A DNA stretch of 64,000 nucleotides from Marinomonas rhizomae (GCF_024397855.1 NZ_CP073343.1:4306891-4370890), one strand, 5' to 3'. Positions 35,628 through 48,979 are shown, counted from the stretch's first letter. Translations and numbers: made by a program. Notes: a model not told the origin generated them from the letters alone.

Positions 35628-36407
35628 TTAGTTCGCCTTCTGTGCCAGTTTTTCTAATACTCTCGACACGGCCACAAACGCAAAAGAAGCCGTCACTGCG
35701 GTACTGGCACCAAAGCCAGTATCACAGTTCATTTTGGTTTCTGTATCGCCTTTTAAGCGCTGATGAGAAACCGTACCGTCGCCTTGTGGGTAGCTCAATT
35801 GCTCGGTGGAATACACGCACTCGATATCAAAGCGACGCTTTGGGTTACGGGTGAAGTTGTAATAACGTCGCAGAAAGTTGCGTAATTTAGCTGCGAGCGG
35901 ATCTTTTTCGGTTTTAGCGAGATCACCGATTAAAATCTTGGTTGGATCCATTTGACCGCCCGCACCACCAACAGTGATGACCTTACGCTTGTTGCTCTTA
36001 CTCCAAGCCATGAGAGCGGCTTTTGGTTTAATGCTGTCAATGCAATCAATAATGTAATCAAACGGCTCAGAAAGCAGCTCAGTGATGTTCTCGGGGGTAA
36101 TAAAGTCTTCAATACAATTAACTTGGCAGTCTGGATTAATCAACTTGATTCGTTCCGCCATGACTTCGACCTTCGATTGACCAATATTGCCATCTAGAGC
36201 GTGAATTTGGCGGTTCGTATTAGTAATACAAACGTCGTCCATATCGATCAATGTAATGTAACCAATACCGGAACGTGCCAAGGCTTCTGCCGCCCAAGAG
36301 CCAACGCCGCCAATGCCGATGACGCAGACGTGTGCTTGAGTAAAAAACGCATACGCGGCATCGCCATATAAACGGCGTATACCACCAAATCGTTGATCGT
36401 TTGTCAC
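35628..36407 (-). CDS. tcdA: tRNA threonylcarbamoyladenosine dehydratase TcdA (CsdL)
   Basis: E1-like enzyme (ThiF/MoeB fold) that cyclises t6A37 of tRNA to ct6A using ATP, 259 aa. It has the ThiF-type nucleotide loop GIGGVGSWAAEALARSGIG (about 31-49), then DMDDVCITNTNRQIHA and the Lys/Asp region DCIDSIKPKAALMAW. In E. coli it works with CsdA and CsdE, and both of those are encoded 9 kb away in this window. It is the first gene of a tightly packed tcdA-yqfB-DCC unit. Confidence 0.93.
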   Translation of the reverse strand: MTNDQRFGGIRRLYGDAAYAFFTQAHVCVIGIGGVGSWAAEALARSGIGYITLIDMDDVCITNTNRQIHALDGNIGQSKVEVMAERIKLINPDCQVNCIEDFITPENITELLSEPFDYIIDCIDSIKPKAALMAWSKSNKRKVITVGGAGGQMDPTKILIGDLAKTEKDPLAAKLRNFLRRYYNFTRNPKRRFDIECVYSTEQLSYPQGDGTVSHQRLKGDTETKMNCDTGFGASTAVTASFAFVAVSRVLEKLAQKAN

Positions 36408-36512
36408 TTTTCTCTCCTCGCAGCCAGATCGTCCTGCGCTTTTTATATCAATAAGTGTATTCTGTGAGCTTAGAAAATACAGACTACATTCTCTAAATAA
36501 TTATCATGTACT

Positions 36513-37262
36513 GTGAGCCGTATGATTCAACAAGCTTTTGAAATGCTTGGTTTGACACCAAGAGAAACGCAACTTTACCAAACCCTATTAAAACTAGGAC
36601 CTTCTTCGATCAGAGACATTGCCGAACACAGCGGCATCAATCGAGGAACGGCCTACGAGTCGCTAAAACAACTACAAAGCAAAGGTGTGGTCAGCTATTT
36701 TCCCAAAGGCAAACGTCGGCTATTTACCGCTGAAAATCCAGATATCCTGTTGAATCTAGCGGAAGAAAAACGCAACCGCTTAGACAAAACCATAGAAAAC
36801 CTAAAAAACACCATCATTCCAAATTTGCACCAGCAACAACCAGATTATCATCAAACCCATGTACGTTATTACGAAGGTGATGATGGCATAGAGTGGGTTT
36901 TACGCGATATTTTAAACGTGGTGTCACAACAAGACCACAAAGAATATTGTGTGTTTTCTTCTAAACCGATTCGTCCTTTTTTGTATCGCCCGTTTCCCAA
37001 CTACACAAAACAGCGGGTGAAGCTTGGTATTAACGTAAAAGTTATTGCTTTAGGGGATGGTGGTGAAGAAGCACAGTTGTCGGAACGAAAGTGGATTAAA
37101 ACGGAAGGTTCAGTCGACGCCAGCTATATCGCTATCTATCCGCCAAAGTGTGCGATTATTTCTTTGGCGAGTAATAACTTCCCTTCTGCCGTGGTGTTGG
37201 AATCAAAAGACATCGCCAAGGCACAACAGATCATCTTTGACACCCTGTGGAAGATGCTCTAA
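36513..37262 (+). CDS. TrmB/MarR-like transcriptional regulator
   Basis: A 249-aa protein with an N-terminal TrmB winged helix (LTPRETQLYQTLLKLGPSSI, then AEHSGINRGTAYESLKQL, about 14-50) and a C-terminal region with a beta-rich domain (YYEGDDGIEWVLRDIL). TrmB proteins are best known in archaea as sugar regulators but occur in bacteria. The frame opens with GTG at 36513; ATG 36522, three codons in, is an equally possible start. It is divergent from tcdA with 105 bp between. No target is evident. Confidence 0.72.
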   Translation: MSRMIQQAFEMLGLTPRETQLYQTLLKLGPSSIRDIAEHSGINRGTAYESLKQLQSKGVVSYFPKGKRRLFTAENPDILLNLAEEKRNRLDKTIENLKNTIIPNLHQQQPDYHQTHVRYYEGDDGIEWVLRDILNVVSQQDHKEYCVFSSKPIRPFLYRPFPNYTKQRVKLGINVKVIALGDGGEEAQLSERKWIKTEGSVDASYIAIYPPKCAIISLASNNFPSAVVLESKDIAKAQQIIFDTLWKML

Positions 37263-37293
37263 AAAAAACAACATTGCACTCGAATAACAGGCA

Positions 37294-37325
37294 ATAAAAA
37301 AGCAGCTCGAAAGCTGCTTTTTTTG
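37294..37325. terminator. Bidirectional terminator between TrmB-like gene and atpC
   Basis: A-run, AGCAGCT, loop CGAA, AGCTGCT and T-run. It serves the plus-strand regulator and the minus-strand atp operon. Confidence 0.92.
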
Positions 37326-37347
37326 ACTTCAAACTCAACATTACCGC

Positions 37348-37767
37348 TTATTTGTGATCGCGGAACTGCTGAATCGTACGCAAACGCGCAACAGCTTCTG
37401 CTAATTCCGCAGTTGCACGAGAATAGTCGACATCAGCTTGCTGATTAGCTATGAGCTCTTTTGCATGCTCTTTCGCTTTTACTGCCGCCTCTTCGTCCAG
37501 ATCTCTTGCACGAGTGGCTGTGTTAGCCAAGACGGTGACACGGTGCGGTTGAACTTCTAAGAAGCCACCGGACACGAAGATTACCTCTTCGTCACCATTT
37601 TCTTTAACCACACGAACAGGACCAGCTTCTAAAGTCGTCAATAATGCAGCGTGACCAGGCATAATACCTAAGTCACCATTATATCCTGAAGCCACAAGAA
37701 ATTGGACCGAGCCGGAAAAAATCTCTTGTTCAGCGCTTACGATATCGCAGTGTACTGTGATAGCCAT
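37348..37767 (-). CDS. atpC: ATP synthase epsilon subunit
   Basis: F1 epsilon, 139 aa: N-terminal beta-sandwich (VHCDIVSAEQEIFSGSVQFL, GDLGIMPGHAALLT) and a C-terminal helical hairpin that can inhibit ATPase activity. It is the last gene of atpIBEFHAGDC, 63 bp after atpD, and the operon ends at the hairpin at 37294. Length and start (ATG with TAAGAGAGGCAACTT upstream) are standard. Confidence 0.95.
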   Translation of the reverse strand: MAITVHCDIVSAEQEIFSGSVQFLVASGYNGDLGIMPGHAALLTTLEAGPVRVVKENGDEEVIFVSGGFLEVQPHRVTVLANTATRARDLDEEAAVKAKEHAKELIANQQADVDYSRATAELAEAVARLRTIQQFRDHK

Positions 37768-37830
37768 AAGTTGCCTCTCTTAGTCATACTTAGTAAAAGC
37801 GCCTAATGACGCTTTTACTACGCGTGATGG

Positions 37831-39219
<1,389 letters not shown>

Positions 39220-39236
39220 TTAAATACCTAAATACC

Positions 39237-40097
39237 TTAAACCGCTGCCGCGCCGCTGACTATCTCAGAAATTTCCTGAGTAATCGCTGCTTGACGAGCC
39301 TTGTTGTACACCAACTGCAATTCATCAATGATATCGCCGGCGTTGTCCGTTGCGTTTTTCATCGCAAGCATACGAGCTGCTTGTTCACACGCAATATTCT
39401 CAACCACTGACTGATATACTTGAGATTCAATATAGCGAACCAATAATCCGTCTAAAATTTCAACAGGCTCTGGTTCGTAGATGTAATCCCAGTGGTGCTG
39501 TAACTCTGTATTCTCTTCCGCTTTTAATGGCAAAAGTTGTTCAACCGTCGGGTTTTGAGTCATGGTATTCACGAACTCATTTGAAACCACATAAAGACGA
39601 TCAATACGACCTTCATCAAATGCGTCTAGCATCACCTTAACACTGCCAACCAAGTCGTCAGCTTTAGGTGCATCACCTAAACCGGTGAAGGCTGCTGCTA
39701 CATTTCCGCCGTAGTTACGAAAGAATGAAACGGCTTTACTACCAATTGCACAGATGTCGATTTCAACACCAGAATCAGCAAACTGTTTCATATCTTTAAT
39801 GGCTTTTTTGAACACGTTAACGTTCAAACCACCACATAAACCACGGTCAGAAGAGACTACGATATAACCAACACGCTTCGCCTCACGCTCGGTAAGGTAA
39901 CGGTGTTTATACTCAGGATTCGCGTTGGCCAAATGACCAACTACTTGGCGAATTCGTTCCGCATACGGACGAGAAGCGGCCATACGATCCTGAGCTTTAC
40001 GCGTCTTACTTGCTGCTACTTTTTCCATAGCACGAGTAATTTTACGCGTATTGTTAATGCTCGAAATCTGAGTACGTATCTCTTTTCCGACTGCCAT
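39237..40097 (-). CDS. atpG: ATP synthase gamma subunit
   Basis: Rotor stalk of F1, 286 aa (E. coli 287). The N-terminal coil [20 protein letters not shown] begins at residue 4, with [12 protein letters not shown] in the middle. The C-terminal coil ends [17 protein letters not shown]. Sits between atpA and atpD. Confidence 0.97.
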   Translation of the reverse strand: MAVGKEIRTQISSINNTRKITRAMEKVAASKTRKAQDRMAASRPYAERIRQVVGHLANANPEYKHRYLTEREAKRVGYIVVSSDRGLCGGLNVNVFKKAIKDMKQFADSGVEIDICAIGSKAVSFFRNYGGNVAAAFTGLGDAPKADDLVGSVKVMLDAFDEGRIDRLYVVSNEFVNTMTQNPTVEQLLPLKAEENTELQHHWDYIYEPEPVEILDGLLVRYIESQVYQSVVENIACEQAARMLAMKNATDNAGDIIDELQLVYNKARQAAITQEISEIVSGAAAV

Positions 40098-40178
40098 AAT
40101 AGAACTGCCCTTGTGAGAATGTTATTTCACAAACTGCAAGAAAGTGGTGACAGGCTAATTAGCTTGTCACCAAACTCA

Positions 40179-41723
40179 TTACCAAGTTTGCGTCGCTTTA
40201 AACTTCTCGATTGCCGCTTTAAATGTCGCTTCAATCTCGCCGTTAAAATTACCAGTTTTGTTAATGTCAGCCATTAGATCAGTGTGTTCACTGTTCATGA
40301 AGCCCAACAAAGCAGTTTCAAAACTACCAATTTTGCTTGTTTCAACATCTTCAAGGAAGCCATCATTAGCAGCGTAAAGAACTACGCCCATATCAGCTAC
40401 AGACATAGGAGAGAACTGCTTCTGTTTCATCAGTTCAGTAACCTGTTTACCGTGCTCTAGCTGCTTACGAGTCGCTTCGTCTAGGTCAGATGCAAACTGA
40501 GCGAAAGCCGCCAATTCACGATACTGAGCCAATGCAAGACGAATACCACCGCCAAGTTTCTTGACGATCTTAGTTTGTGCTGCACCACCAACACGAGATA
40601 CCGAAATACCAGCGTTCATCGCTGGACGGATACCTGCGTTAAACGAGCTCGTTTCCAAGAATATCTGACCATCTGTGATGGAGATAACGTTGGTTGGTAC
40701 GAAAGCAGATACGTCACCACCTTGAGTCTCGATGATTGGCAATGCTGTCAAAGAACCAGTTTTGCCTTTCACTTCACCATTGGTGAATTTCTCTACGTAC
40801 TCAACGTTTACACGAGAAGCACGCTCAAGAAGACGAGAGTGAAGGTAGAATACATCACCTGGGTAGGCTTCACGACCTGGTGGACGACGAAGAAGCAAAG
40901 AGATCTGACGGTAAGCCCAAGCTTGTTTAGTCAAATCATCATAAATGATCAATGCGTCTTCACCACGGTCACGGAAGTATTCACCCATGGTACAGCCAGT
41001 GTATGGCGCCATGTATAGCATTGCTGCTGGATCAGATGCGCCAGCCGCTACTACTGTGGTGTATTCCATTGCGCCAGCTTCTTCAAGCTTACGCACTACG
41101 TTAGCAATAGTAGATTGTTTCTGACCGATCGCTACGTACACACATTTAATGCCAGAGTTTTTCTGAGCAATAATGGTGTCGATTGCTAAAGCAGTCTTAC
41201 CAATCTGACGGTCACCGATGATCAACTCACGTTGACCACGGCCAATTGGCACCATGGCGTCAATGGCTTTGTAACCTGTTTGGATAGGCTGATCAACGGA
41301 CTGACGTTCGATAACGCCTGGTGCCACTTTCTCAACTTTATCCGTTAATTTTGCATCGATTGCGCCTTTGCCGTCGATTGGGTTACCCAATGCGTCAACA
41401 ACACGACCAAGCAATTCAGGACCAATTGGAACTTCCAATATACGACCTGTACATTTTACTTTTTGACCTTCTACAAGATCTTGGTATTTACCAAGTACTA
41501 CTGCACCGACAGAGTCACGCTCTAGGTTCAAAGCAATACCATAAACACCACCAGGGAATTCAATCATTTCCCCGTACATAACGTCTGCCAGACCGTGGAT
41601 CAGAACGATACCGTCTGCCACGCTGACAATTGTGCCCTCATTTTGGGCATCAGAAGATACATCGAGGTTCTCGATGCGCTTCTTGATAATCTCGCTGATC
41701 TCAGATGGATTCAGTTGCTGCAT
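40179..41723 (-). CDS. atpA: ATP synthase alpha subunit
   Basis: Regulatory nucleotide-binding F1 subunit, 514 aa (E. coli 513). Starts [21 protein letters not shown]-loop [13 protein letters not shown] near residue 170, [13 protein letters not shown], and the [20 protein letters not shown] block are all present. No insertions or changed active-site residues were noticed. Confidence 0.98.
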   Translation of the reverse strand: MQQLNPSEISEIIKKRIENLDVSSDAQNEGTIVSVADGIVLIHGLADVMYGEMIEFPGGVYGIALNLERDSVGAVVLGKYQDLVEGQKVKCTGRILEVPIGPELLGRVVDALGNPIDGKGAIDAKLTDKVEKVAPGVIERQSVDQPIQTGYKAIDAMVPIGRGQRELIIGDRQIGKTALAIDTIIAQKNSGIKCVYVAIGQKQSTIANVVRKLEEAGAMEYTTVVAAGASDPAAMLYMAPYTGCTMGEYFRDRGEDALIIYDDLTKQAWAYRQISLLLRRPPGREAYPGDVFYLHSRLLERASRVNVEYVEKFTNGEVKGKTGSLTALPIIETQGGDVSAFVPTNVISITDGQIFLETSSFNAGIRPAMNAGISVSRVGGAAQTKIVKKLGGGIRLALAQYRELAAFAQFASDLDEATRKQLEHGKQVTELMKQKQFSPMSVADMGVVLYAANDGFLEDVETSKIGSFETALLGFMNSEHTDLMADINKTGNFNGEIEATFKAAIEKFKATQTW

Positions 41724-41761
41724 GCTAAATTCCTCAACCCTGGTTTCGATTTAACGAAACA

Positions 41762-42298
41762 CTAGGAGTTTATCGCCTCGGCCAGTTTCGCTAGTTTACC
41801 GCGAACTGAACCGTCGATGATTAAGTCACCTGTACGAATAACCACGCCACCAAGTAGGCTTGCGTCTATTTCACTGGTTAAGTTGACAGTACGGTCCAAC
41901 TTTTTCGCCAATGAAGCGGCTAATGCTTGTGTTTGTTCTGCTGTTAATTCAAATGCAGACGTAAATTCAACATTTACGGCTTTTTCGAAATTCAGTTTGA
42001 ACTGTAAAAATAGCTCACAAATCATAGGAAGAAGCGCTAAACGCTTATTCACTGCAAGAGTTAGCAAAAATGCTTTGCCTTGCTCTGTAGCTATTTCTGC
42101 ACAAACGTCCGCTAGAGCGTTTGCCTTCTCTTCCGCACTAAAAGCCGAATTTTTAAGCGCTTTTTTAAGCTTAGGTTCTACTGTTACAGCAGCCAATATG
42201 CTTAACATATCAGCCCACTCAGTAATATGACCTTGCTCTCTAGCAACTTCAAAAACCGCTTTCGCGTACGGTCGCGCGACTGTTTTTAATTCAGCCAT
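41762..42298 (-). CDS. atpH: ATP synthase delta subunit
   Basis: F1 delta (OSCP), 178 aa, linking F1 to the peripheral stalk. Starts MAELKTVARPYAKAVFEVAR, the family signature, and ends with the GVVIRTGDLIIDGSVRGKL motif. The adjacent atpF gene ends 11 bp upstream. Confidence 0.96.
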   Translation of the reverse strand: MAELKTVARPYAKAVFEVAREQGHITEWADMLSILAAVTVEPKLKKALKNSAFSAEEKANALADVCAEIATEQGKAFLLTLAVNKRLALLPMICELFLQFKLNFEKAVNVEFTSAFELTAEQTQALAASLAKKLDRTVNLTSEIDASLLGGVVIRTGDLIIDGSVRGKLAKLAEAINS

Positions 42299-42309
42299 TA
42301 GACCCTCGC

Positions 42310-42780
42310 TTAAAGCTCTTTGGCGAGCTGTTCAACGATCTCGCTATGTGCTTTTTCGTCAATGGTGGCTCCCAAAATCTTTTCGGCACCAGCAAATGCA
42401 AGAACAGAAACTTGAGCACGCAATGCTTCTTTAGCACGCATTACGTCTTGTTCGATCTCTGCTTGAGCTGATTCACGCAGACGTTTGCCATCGGCAATCA
42501 CCTGCTCTTTTGCCTCGTCGATCATTTGGTTCGCACGTTTGTTGGCTTGTTCAATAATCTCGGCCGCGTTGTCTTTGCTTTCACGTAGAATTTGAGTGGC
42601 TTGTTCTTGTGCCAGCTCAAGGTCACGTGAAGCTCGGTTCGCTGCTTCTAAACCGTCTGCTATTTTTTTGCTACGCTCTTCGAGCGCAGCAATCACTGGT
42701 GGCCACACAAATTTCATGCAGAACCAGACAAAAATAGCAAACGAGATAGCTTGGCCTATAAGTGTGAGATTTAAGTTCAC
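42310..42780 (-). CDS. atpF: ATP synthase b subunit
   Basis: Fo peripheral-stalk subunit, 156 aa (the usual length). One membrane helix (about 5-27, [20 protein letters not shown]) is followed by a long amphipathic helix rich in Ala, Glu and Lys that forms the dimeric stalk. Confidence 0.96.
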   Translation of the reverse strand: MNLNLTLIGQAISFAIFVWFCMKFVWPPVIAALEERSKKIADGLEAANRASRDLELAQEQATQILRESKDNAAEIIEQANKRANQMIDEAKEQVIADGKRLRESAQAEIEQDVMRAKEALRAQVSVLAFAGAEKILGATIDEKAHSEIVEQLAKEL

Positions 42781-42837
42781 GCTAATACCCTCGCTTTAGT
42801 CGTTCAAAAAATAAGTCACTTACATTAAAGTGAAATA

Positions 42838-43110
<273 letters not shown>

Positions 43111-43161
43111 TTACAGTTTTAGATTCAAGTTTAAAAAAAATTATTACTATATAACAATATC

Positions 43162-44007
<846 letters not shown>

Positions 44008-44043
44008 TTAATGTTAAAAACTACGCGCCTACAATATACGTTA

Positions 44044-44445
44044 TTAACGAATAAATGCAGGGCTGAGCCAGTGACTCAAAATTGCCAAACCAAAGCCTAT
44101 AAAAAAGCTTCCTGCCGCAAGAGGTTTTACTAGTATAAAGACTAATGATAGCAGTAACGCTGTTATCACCAACTTACCGGCTTCACCTCTATAAAAAGAT
44201 TTAACAACCTCTTTTGCAGGCAAAATTCTTTTATGGCCAAACACCCGCCAAGCCATATAAATGTTGGGTAAAATACTGGAAAAAGCGCCCAGTAGAAAAG
44301 AGTACCCACTCAGACCGCCAGAAAAATAAAAAATTCCCAACGATACGAAAAAAATAAGGAATATTTGTAATTGTAGAAAATGAAAAATAGCCTTCTTTTT
44401 AGCGCTAATTATCGCACTCGCGCTTAGTGGCTTTTTCGTCTCCAT
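44044..44445 (-). CDS. atpI: ATP synthase assembly protein AtpI
   Basis: A small four-helix membrane protein (133 aa from ATG 44445) that heads the atp operon and assists c-ring assembly and Mg2+ handling. AAGAGAGTTGGGTA is the ribosome-binding site for ATG 44445; the frame also opens at GTG 44466. It has the family's helix pairs (IFLIFFVSLGIFYFSGG, GYSFLLGAFSSILPN) and an invariant-looking Ser/Pro-rich turn. Sequence similarity in this family is always low, so position carries much of the weight. Confidence 0.85.
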   Translation of the reverse strand: METKKPLSASAIISAKKKAIFHFLQLQIFLIFFVSLGIFYFSGGLSGYSFLLGAFSSILPNIYMAWRVFGHKRILPAKEVVKSFYRGEAGKLVITALLLSLVFILVKPLAAGSFFIGFGLAILSHWLSPAFIR

Positions 44446-44508
44446 TACCCAACTCTCTTTTCGCACTATAAAAGTGCAATCAATGTGATGATTTACAAAA
44501 TTCGAGGC

Positions 44509-44537
44509 ATTATATGGGTAATGGCGGCTGTGTTCAA
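44509..44537 (-). promoter_or_regulatory. Sigma70 promoter of the atp operon
   Basis: Minus strand: TTGAAC (44532-44537), 17-bp spacer, TATAAT (44509-44514). This is a near-consensus promoter whose start would fall about 44500, 55 nt before the atpI ATG. A GCACT/AGTGC hairpin lies between. Confidence 0.8.
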
Positions 44538-44609
44538 CTTAAACTGGCTATCAAGATCATTTTCTAGCTATCTTGTCTAGATAGCAAAAAGCATTTGTCA
44601 CGAATTGCT

Positions 44610-45494
44610 TCATTTCCCTGCAAGCAGCTCGCTAATCAAGAGTTCTAGGTGTTCAGGGTTACGATACTCAATGACCAGCTTACCTTTTCCCTTGGCTGAA
44701 GGTTGGATTTTTACCGCCGCATTAATTTTTTGACTGACACGTTCTGCTTCTGCACTTAAATCTGGCAGGGGAGGTTTACTATCTTCATTTTTTTCAACGA
44801 CTTGAAAGTTTTTCACCAATCTCTCTGTTTCGCGAACAGACAAAGATTTGGTCACAACTTGTGATGCCGCTTGAATTTGTTTGTCATGTTCTAAAGGTAA
44901 TAAAGCGCGCGCATGACCCATTTCAATATCGCCATGCTCTAACAAGCGACGAACTTCCGGTGTTAATCCTAATAAGCGTAATAAATTCGCCACAGTTGAA
45001 CGAGATTTACCAACCGTATCGGCAACTTCTTGTTGAGTAAGGTGAAAATCCTCGACCAAACGCTGTAACGCCAAGGCTTCTTCAACTGGGTTTAGGTCTT
45101 CACGTTGAATGTTTTCAATTAAGGCAAGAACCACAGCATCGGCGTCTTCGACGTGACGCACGATCACAGGTACTTGTGTTAAATCGGCCAATTTGGCGGC
45201 TCGCCAACGGCGTTCACCAGCAATAATTTCGTATTGATTATGGCCGTTTGGTCGCACCACAATAGGTTGCATAATACCTTGATTACGAATCGACGCGGCT
45301 AAATCTTCAAGTTGCGCAGGATTCATGTCACGACGAGGTTGGAATTTACCTTTGGATAGCCATTCCACAGGCAAATAAGTCAGGCCTTTTATTTGCTCAC
45401 TATCAGAGCCACTATCAGCCTCATTGGTTGGCGTTGATTGTGGTGCCAATAATGCATCTAAGCCACGACCTAGACCTCTTTTTTTCATCGTCAT
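44610..45494 (-). CDS. parB: Chromosome partitioning protein ParB
   Basis: CTP-dependent DNA-clamp protein that loads on parS sites near the origin, 294 aa. It has the GRGLDALL start, the ParB/Srx motif GERRWRAAKLA (about 99-109, with GERRxR for CTP binding), the helix-turn-helix LTQQEVADTVGKSRSTVANLLRLL (about 150-173) and a C-terminal dimerisation domain. It follows parA by 45 bp. TAGGGTTAATGAA precedes the ATG. Confidence 0.96.
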   Translation of the reverse strand: MTMKKRGLGRGLDALLAPQSTPTNEADSGSDSEQIKGLTYLPVEWLSKGKFQPRRDMNPAQLEDLAASIRNQGIMQPIVVRPNGHNQYEIIAGERRWRAAKLADLTQVPVIVRHVEDADAVVLALIENIQREDLNPVEEALALQRLVEDFHLTQQEVADTVGKSRSTVANLLRLLGLTPEVRRLLEHGDIEMGHARALLPLEHDKQIQAASQVVTKSLSVRETERLVKNFQVVEKNEDSKPPLPDLSAEAERVSQKINAAVKIQPSAKGKGKLVIEYRNPEHLELLISELLAGK

Positions 45495-45539
45495 TTCATT
45501 AACCCTAATTGGAATTAAACTACGCTTATTAAACAGTAA

Positions 45540-46307
45540 TTACGCAACAGATTTTCGAATAAACTCACCCGCTAGTGCAAGGTAAGCAATAGCACCACGA
45601 GACTGCTTTTCATAATGCAACACAGGTAACCCATAACTTGGAGATTCCGCTAAACGAATATTTCTAGGGATCACGGTATCATAAACCTTGTCGCCAAAAT
45701 GCTTGTGAAGCTGGCTAGAAACATCATGCGTTAAACTAGGGCGAGGATCATACATGGTTCGTAAAATACCTTCGACCTCTAGAGAGGGATTTAATGCTTG
45801 CGTAATACGATTGATCGTTTGCAATAATGCCGTTAACCCTTCTAATGCGTAATATTCACATTGCACAGGAATCAATACACCTTGAGAAGCCGCTAAGGCA
45901 TTTACTGTCAACATATTCAATGCCGGTGGGCAGTCAAGCAAGATATAATCAAAGTCATTATCGACTTCATACAGGCCAGCACGCAGACGAGTTTCCTTAC
46001 TTGGTAAATCAAGTAAAACCACTTCTGCGCCAGTTAAATCACCATTTGCAGGCAATACCCAGTAGTCCCCAGGCATGCTTTTTTTCATGACTTCTTTTAC
46101 GCCATGAGAACCAATCAATACGTCGTAGACGCTCGTGTCTAACTCTTCTTTGGTGAAACCACTTCCTGTTGTCGCATTACCTTGCGGATCTAAATCGATT
46201 AATAACACTCGACGCTTCATTGCCGCCAGTGACGCCGCTAAATTAACACAGGTGGTGGTTTTACCCACGCCACCTTTTTGGTTGGTAACTGCGATGATTC
46301 TTGCCAT
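45540..46307 (-). CDS. parA: Chromosome partitioning ATPase ParA (Soj)
   Basis: Deviant Walker ATPase that moves ParB-parS complexes, 255 aa. Deviant Walker A KGGVGKTTTCVNLA (residues 10-23), DLDPQGNATTGSG, and DCPPALNMLTVNAL. No DNA-binding N-terminal extension, so chromosomal (type Ib-like/Soj) rather than plasmid type. Four bases separate it from rsmG. Confidence 0.96.
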   Translation of the reverse strand: MARIIAVTNQKGGVGKTTTCVNLAASLAAMKRRVLLIDLDPQGNATTGSGFTKEELDTSVYDVLIGSHGVKEVMKKSMPGDYWVLPANGDLTGAEVVLLDLPSKETRLRAGLYEVDNDFDYILLDCPPALNMLTVNALAASQGVLIPVQCEYYALEGLTALLQTINRITQALNPSLEVEGILRTMYDPRPSLTHDVSSQLHKHFGDKVYDTVIPRNIRLAESPSYGLPVLHYEKQSRGAIAYLALAGEFIRKSVA

Positions 46308-46310
46308 GTT

Positions 46311-46937
46311 TTATCCTTTACGCGTCATCACTACCATGTGACGCTCCGCCTGAACATTTGGCACATTAAGAGGCTCTACAGATACTAAATCAACCTCTTT
46401 CGGTAGCGCCGCTATTTCTTCACTAGGGTAAACGCCTTTCATGGCTAGAAAATTACCAGTCTCTTTGGGGAGAGGTAAAGTCCAATTAATCATATCTTGT
46501 AAAGACGCAAAAGCTCGAGAAATGACATGATCGTACTCCCCTTGGTAAGGGTGTTTTTCAACACGTTCATTTGCCACAGTGGCATTATGAATGCCCAACT
46601 CCATCTTAACTTGTGTCAAAAAACGGGTTTTTTTGCCGTTACTGTCGAGTAAAGTGAAACGTTTTTCTGGATAACATATAGCAAGCACCATACCAGGTAA
46701 GCCAGGACCAGTACCTACGTCTATAATATTGTCACCGGTTATAAAGGGTAAAGTCGCCAAACTGTCTAATAAATGCAAAGAAATCATTTGCTCTACATCT
46801 CGAATAGCAGTCAGGTTATAAGCCTTGTTCCACTTTTCTAGCATGGCTAGGTATTTTACAAGAGTCTGAATCGTTTCATCAGATAGAGCAGCGCCCATTT
46901 GTTGGGCGCCTTTTTGAATAGTGTCAAAGTGTGTCAC
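46311..46937 (-). CDS. rsmG: 16S rRNA (guanine527-N7)-methyltransferase RsmG
   Basis: SAM-dependent methyltransferase (GidB), 208 aa. AdoMet-binding loop DVGTGPGLPGMVLAI (about 72-86) and substrate-side motif SRAFASLQDM (about 136-145). Located between mnmG and parA as in many gammaproteobacteria. Confidence 0.96.
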   Translation of the reverse strand: MTHFDTIQKGAQQMGAALSDETIQTLVKYLAMLEKWNKAYNLTAIRDVEQMISLHLLDSLATLPFITGDNIIDVGTGPGLPGMVLAICYPEKRFTLLDSNGKKTRFLTQVKMELGIHNATVANERVEKHPYQGEYDHVISRAFASLQDMINWTLPLPKETGNFLAMKGVYPSEEIAALPKEVDLVSVEPLNVPNVQAERHMVVMTRKG

Positions 46938-46988
46938 AGTCGATCCATTTCTATAAAGATAGCAATTAGGGATTATCGGCTGATGATT

Positions 46989-48878
46989 CTAGGCACTTTT
47001 GCGTGCAATCGCACGTTTTTTCAAGTGAATTAATAGTAAGGATACCGCCGCAGGCGTCACACCTTGGATTCGAGATGCCGCTGCAAGCGTTGCAGGACGC
47101 TGTTGAGTCAGCTTTTGCTTGATCTCATTCGAAAGACCTTCCATCTTGGTATAATCCAAATCTTCAGGTAGCTCGGTATTTTCTTGACGACGTAGACGCT
47201 CAATATCTTCGGCTTGACGAGAAATATAGCCAGCGTATTTAACGGCTATTTGAACCTGCTCAGAAACTTGTTCGTCCACAGGCTCATCAAGAGCATTTTT
47301 CAAATTCGCCACATCGGAATAGACAATGTTCGGACGTTTAAGCAAATCTAACAAGCTGTACTCATGAGTAATTGGCGTCTCAAGCTTTGGATTAATACTT
47401 TCCGCTTCAGGCGTATTTGGCACAATCCAACTCGATTTAAGACGTTGCGTTTCTACTTCTATCGCTTCACGTTTTTTGCAGAAGGCAGCCCAACGCTCAT
47501 CAGAAACCAAACCAAGTTCACGGCCTTTTTCAGTCAAACGCATGTCAGCATTGTCTTCACGCAAGATCAAACGATATTCTGCACGACTAGTAAACATGCG
47601 ATAGGGTTCTTTTGTCCCCATACTGATCAAATCATCAACCAGTACACCTAAATAAGCTTCATCTCGTCTAGGTGTCCAAGCATCTTTGTCTTGTGCAAGC
47701 AAAGCCGCATTTAGACCAGCCAGTAAGCCTTGTGCACCAGCTTCTTCATAACCTGTTGTGCCATTAATTTGTCCTGCAAAGAACAAACCAGGCATGTGTT
47801 TGGTTTCTAATGAATATTTTAAATCCTGAGGATTAAAATAATCGTACTCAATAGCATAACCAGGACGAGTAATATGGGCATTTTCCATGCCTTTCATAGA
47901 ACGTACTAGCTCAATCTGTACATCAAACGGTAAAGACGTCGAAATTCCATTCGGATACAGTTCGTGCGTAGTTAAACCTTCTGGCTCGATAAAGATTTGA
48001 TGGGAGTTCTTATCGGCAAAACGTACAATTTTGTCTTCAATAGAAGGACAGTAACGAGGCCCAATACCTTCAATAACGCCAGAATACATTGGTGAACGAT
48101 CCATACCGGCACGAATTATATCGTGAGTCTGTTCATTGGTATGAGTGATAAAACATTCAACTTGACGAGGGTGCATTGCGCGATTGCCCATGTATGACAT
48201 AACTGGATCAATATCATCGCCAGGTTGTGCTTGCATCAGAGAAAAATCGACAGTACGAGCGTCAATACGAGGTGGCGTTCCCGTTTTTAAGCGATCAACG
48301 CGAAATGGCAAAGCACGAAGCTTTTGCGCTAAACCTATGGATGGCGGATCACCGGCACGACCACCTGAGTGGTTTTGTAAGCCAATATGGATAACGCCAC
48401 CTAAAAAGGTACCGGCCGTTAAAACAACGGTTTTACTATTAAAGCGAATACCTGTTTGAGTAATCACACCACGAGCAGCACCATCTTCAACAATCAGATC
48501 TTCAGCCGATTGTTGAAAAAGCCATAAGTTTTCTTGGTTTTCTAACTTATGACGAATAGCCGCTTTATATAAAATGCGATCAGCTTGAGCTCGTGTGGCT
48601 CGAACAGCAGGTCCTTTACGAGAGTTCAAAGTACGAAACTGAATCCCGGCTTGATCTGTGGCCAATGCCATAGCGCCGTCTAAAGCGTCTATTTCTTTAA
48701 CCAGATGGGACTTCCCTATGCCACCAATGGCGGGGTTACAGGACATTTGTCCTAAAGTTTCAATGTTGTGAGAAAGTAACAAAGTTTTAACGCCCATACG
48801 AGCTGCTGCTAAAGCTGCTTCTGTACCAGCGTGTCCGCCACCAACCACAATCACATCAAAGCGACTTGGGAAATCCAC
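46989..48878 (-). CDS. mnmG: tRNA uridine-5-carboxymethylaminomethyl modification enzyme MnmG (GidA)
   Basis: FAD-dependent partner of MnmE in cmnm5U34 wobble modification. I place the start at GTG 48878 ([20 protein letters not shown]), where CCGAGG is 5-6 bp upstream; this gives 629 aa, the same length as the E. coli protein. A frame runs 28 codons further up but has no matching sequence in the family. FAD loop [17 protein letters not shown] (about residues 9-25), MSCNPAIGG, and the C-terminal helical MnmE-binding domain are present. The next DNA upstream holds DnaA boxes. mnmE is not adjacent here but 10.8 kb away. Confidence 0.95.
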   Translation of the reverse strand: MDFPSRFDVIVVGGGHAGTEAALAAARMGVKTLLLSHNIETLGQMSCNPAIGGIGKSHLVKEIDALDGAMALATDQAGIQFRTLNSRKGPAVRATRAQADRILYKAAIRHKLENQENLWLFQQSAEDLIVEDGAARGVITQTGIRFNSKTVVLTAGTFLGGVIHIGLQNHSGGRAGDPPSIGLAQKLRALPFRVDRLKTGTPPRIDARTVDFSLMQAQPGDDIDPVMSYMGNRAMHPRQVECFITHTNEQTHDIIRAGMDRSPMYSGVIEGIGPRYCPSIEDKIVRFADKNSHQIFIEPEGLTTHELYPNGISTSLPFDVQIELVRSMKGMENAHITRPGYAIEYDYFNPQDLKYSLETKHMPGLFFAGQINGTTGYEEAGAQGLLAGLNAALLAQDKDAWTPRRDEAYLGVLVDDLISMGTKEPYRMFTSRAEYRLILREDNADMRLTEKGRELGLVSDERWAAFCKKREAIEVETQRLKSSWIVPNTPEAESINPKLETPITHEYSLLDLLKRPNIVYSDVANLKNALDEPVDEQVSEQVQIAVKYAGYISRQAEDIERLRRQENTELPEDLDYTKMEGLSNEIKQKLTQQRPATLAAASRIQGVTPAAVSLLLIHLKKRAIARKSA

Positions 48879-48979
48879 AGGAACCTCGGTATTACTAAAT
48901 AAAATGAATAAAAAACGATCAATCATCGATTGAGGCCGCTTAGTATATAGGCTAATTTCCAAAAAGAAAGAGATCGAAA

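Noticed and set aside
40575..41018. Plus-strand ORF of 147 aa opposite atpA
   Set aside because: Shadow of atpA; atpA is full length and highly conserved.
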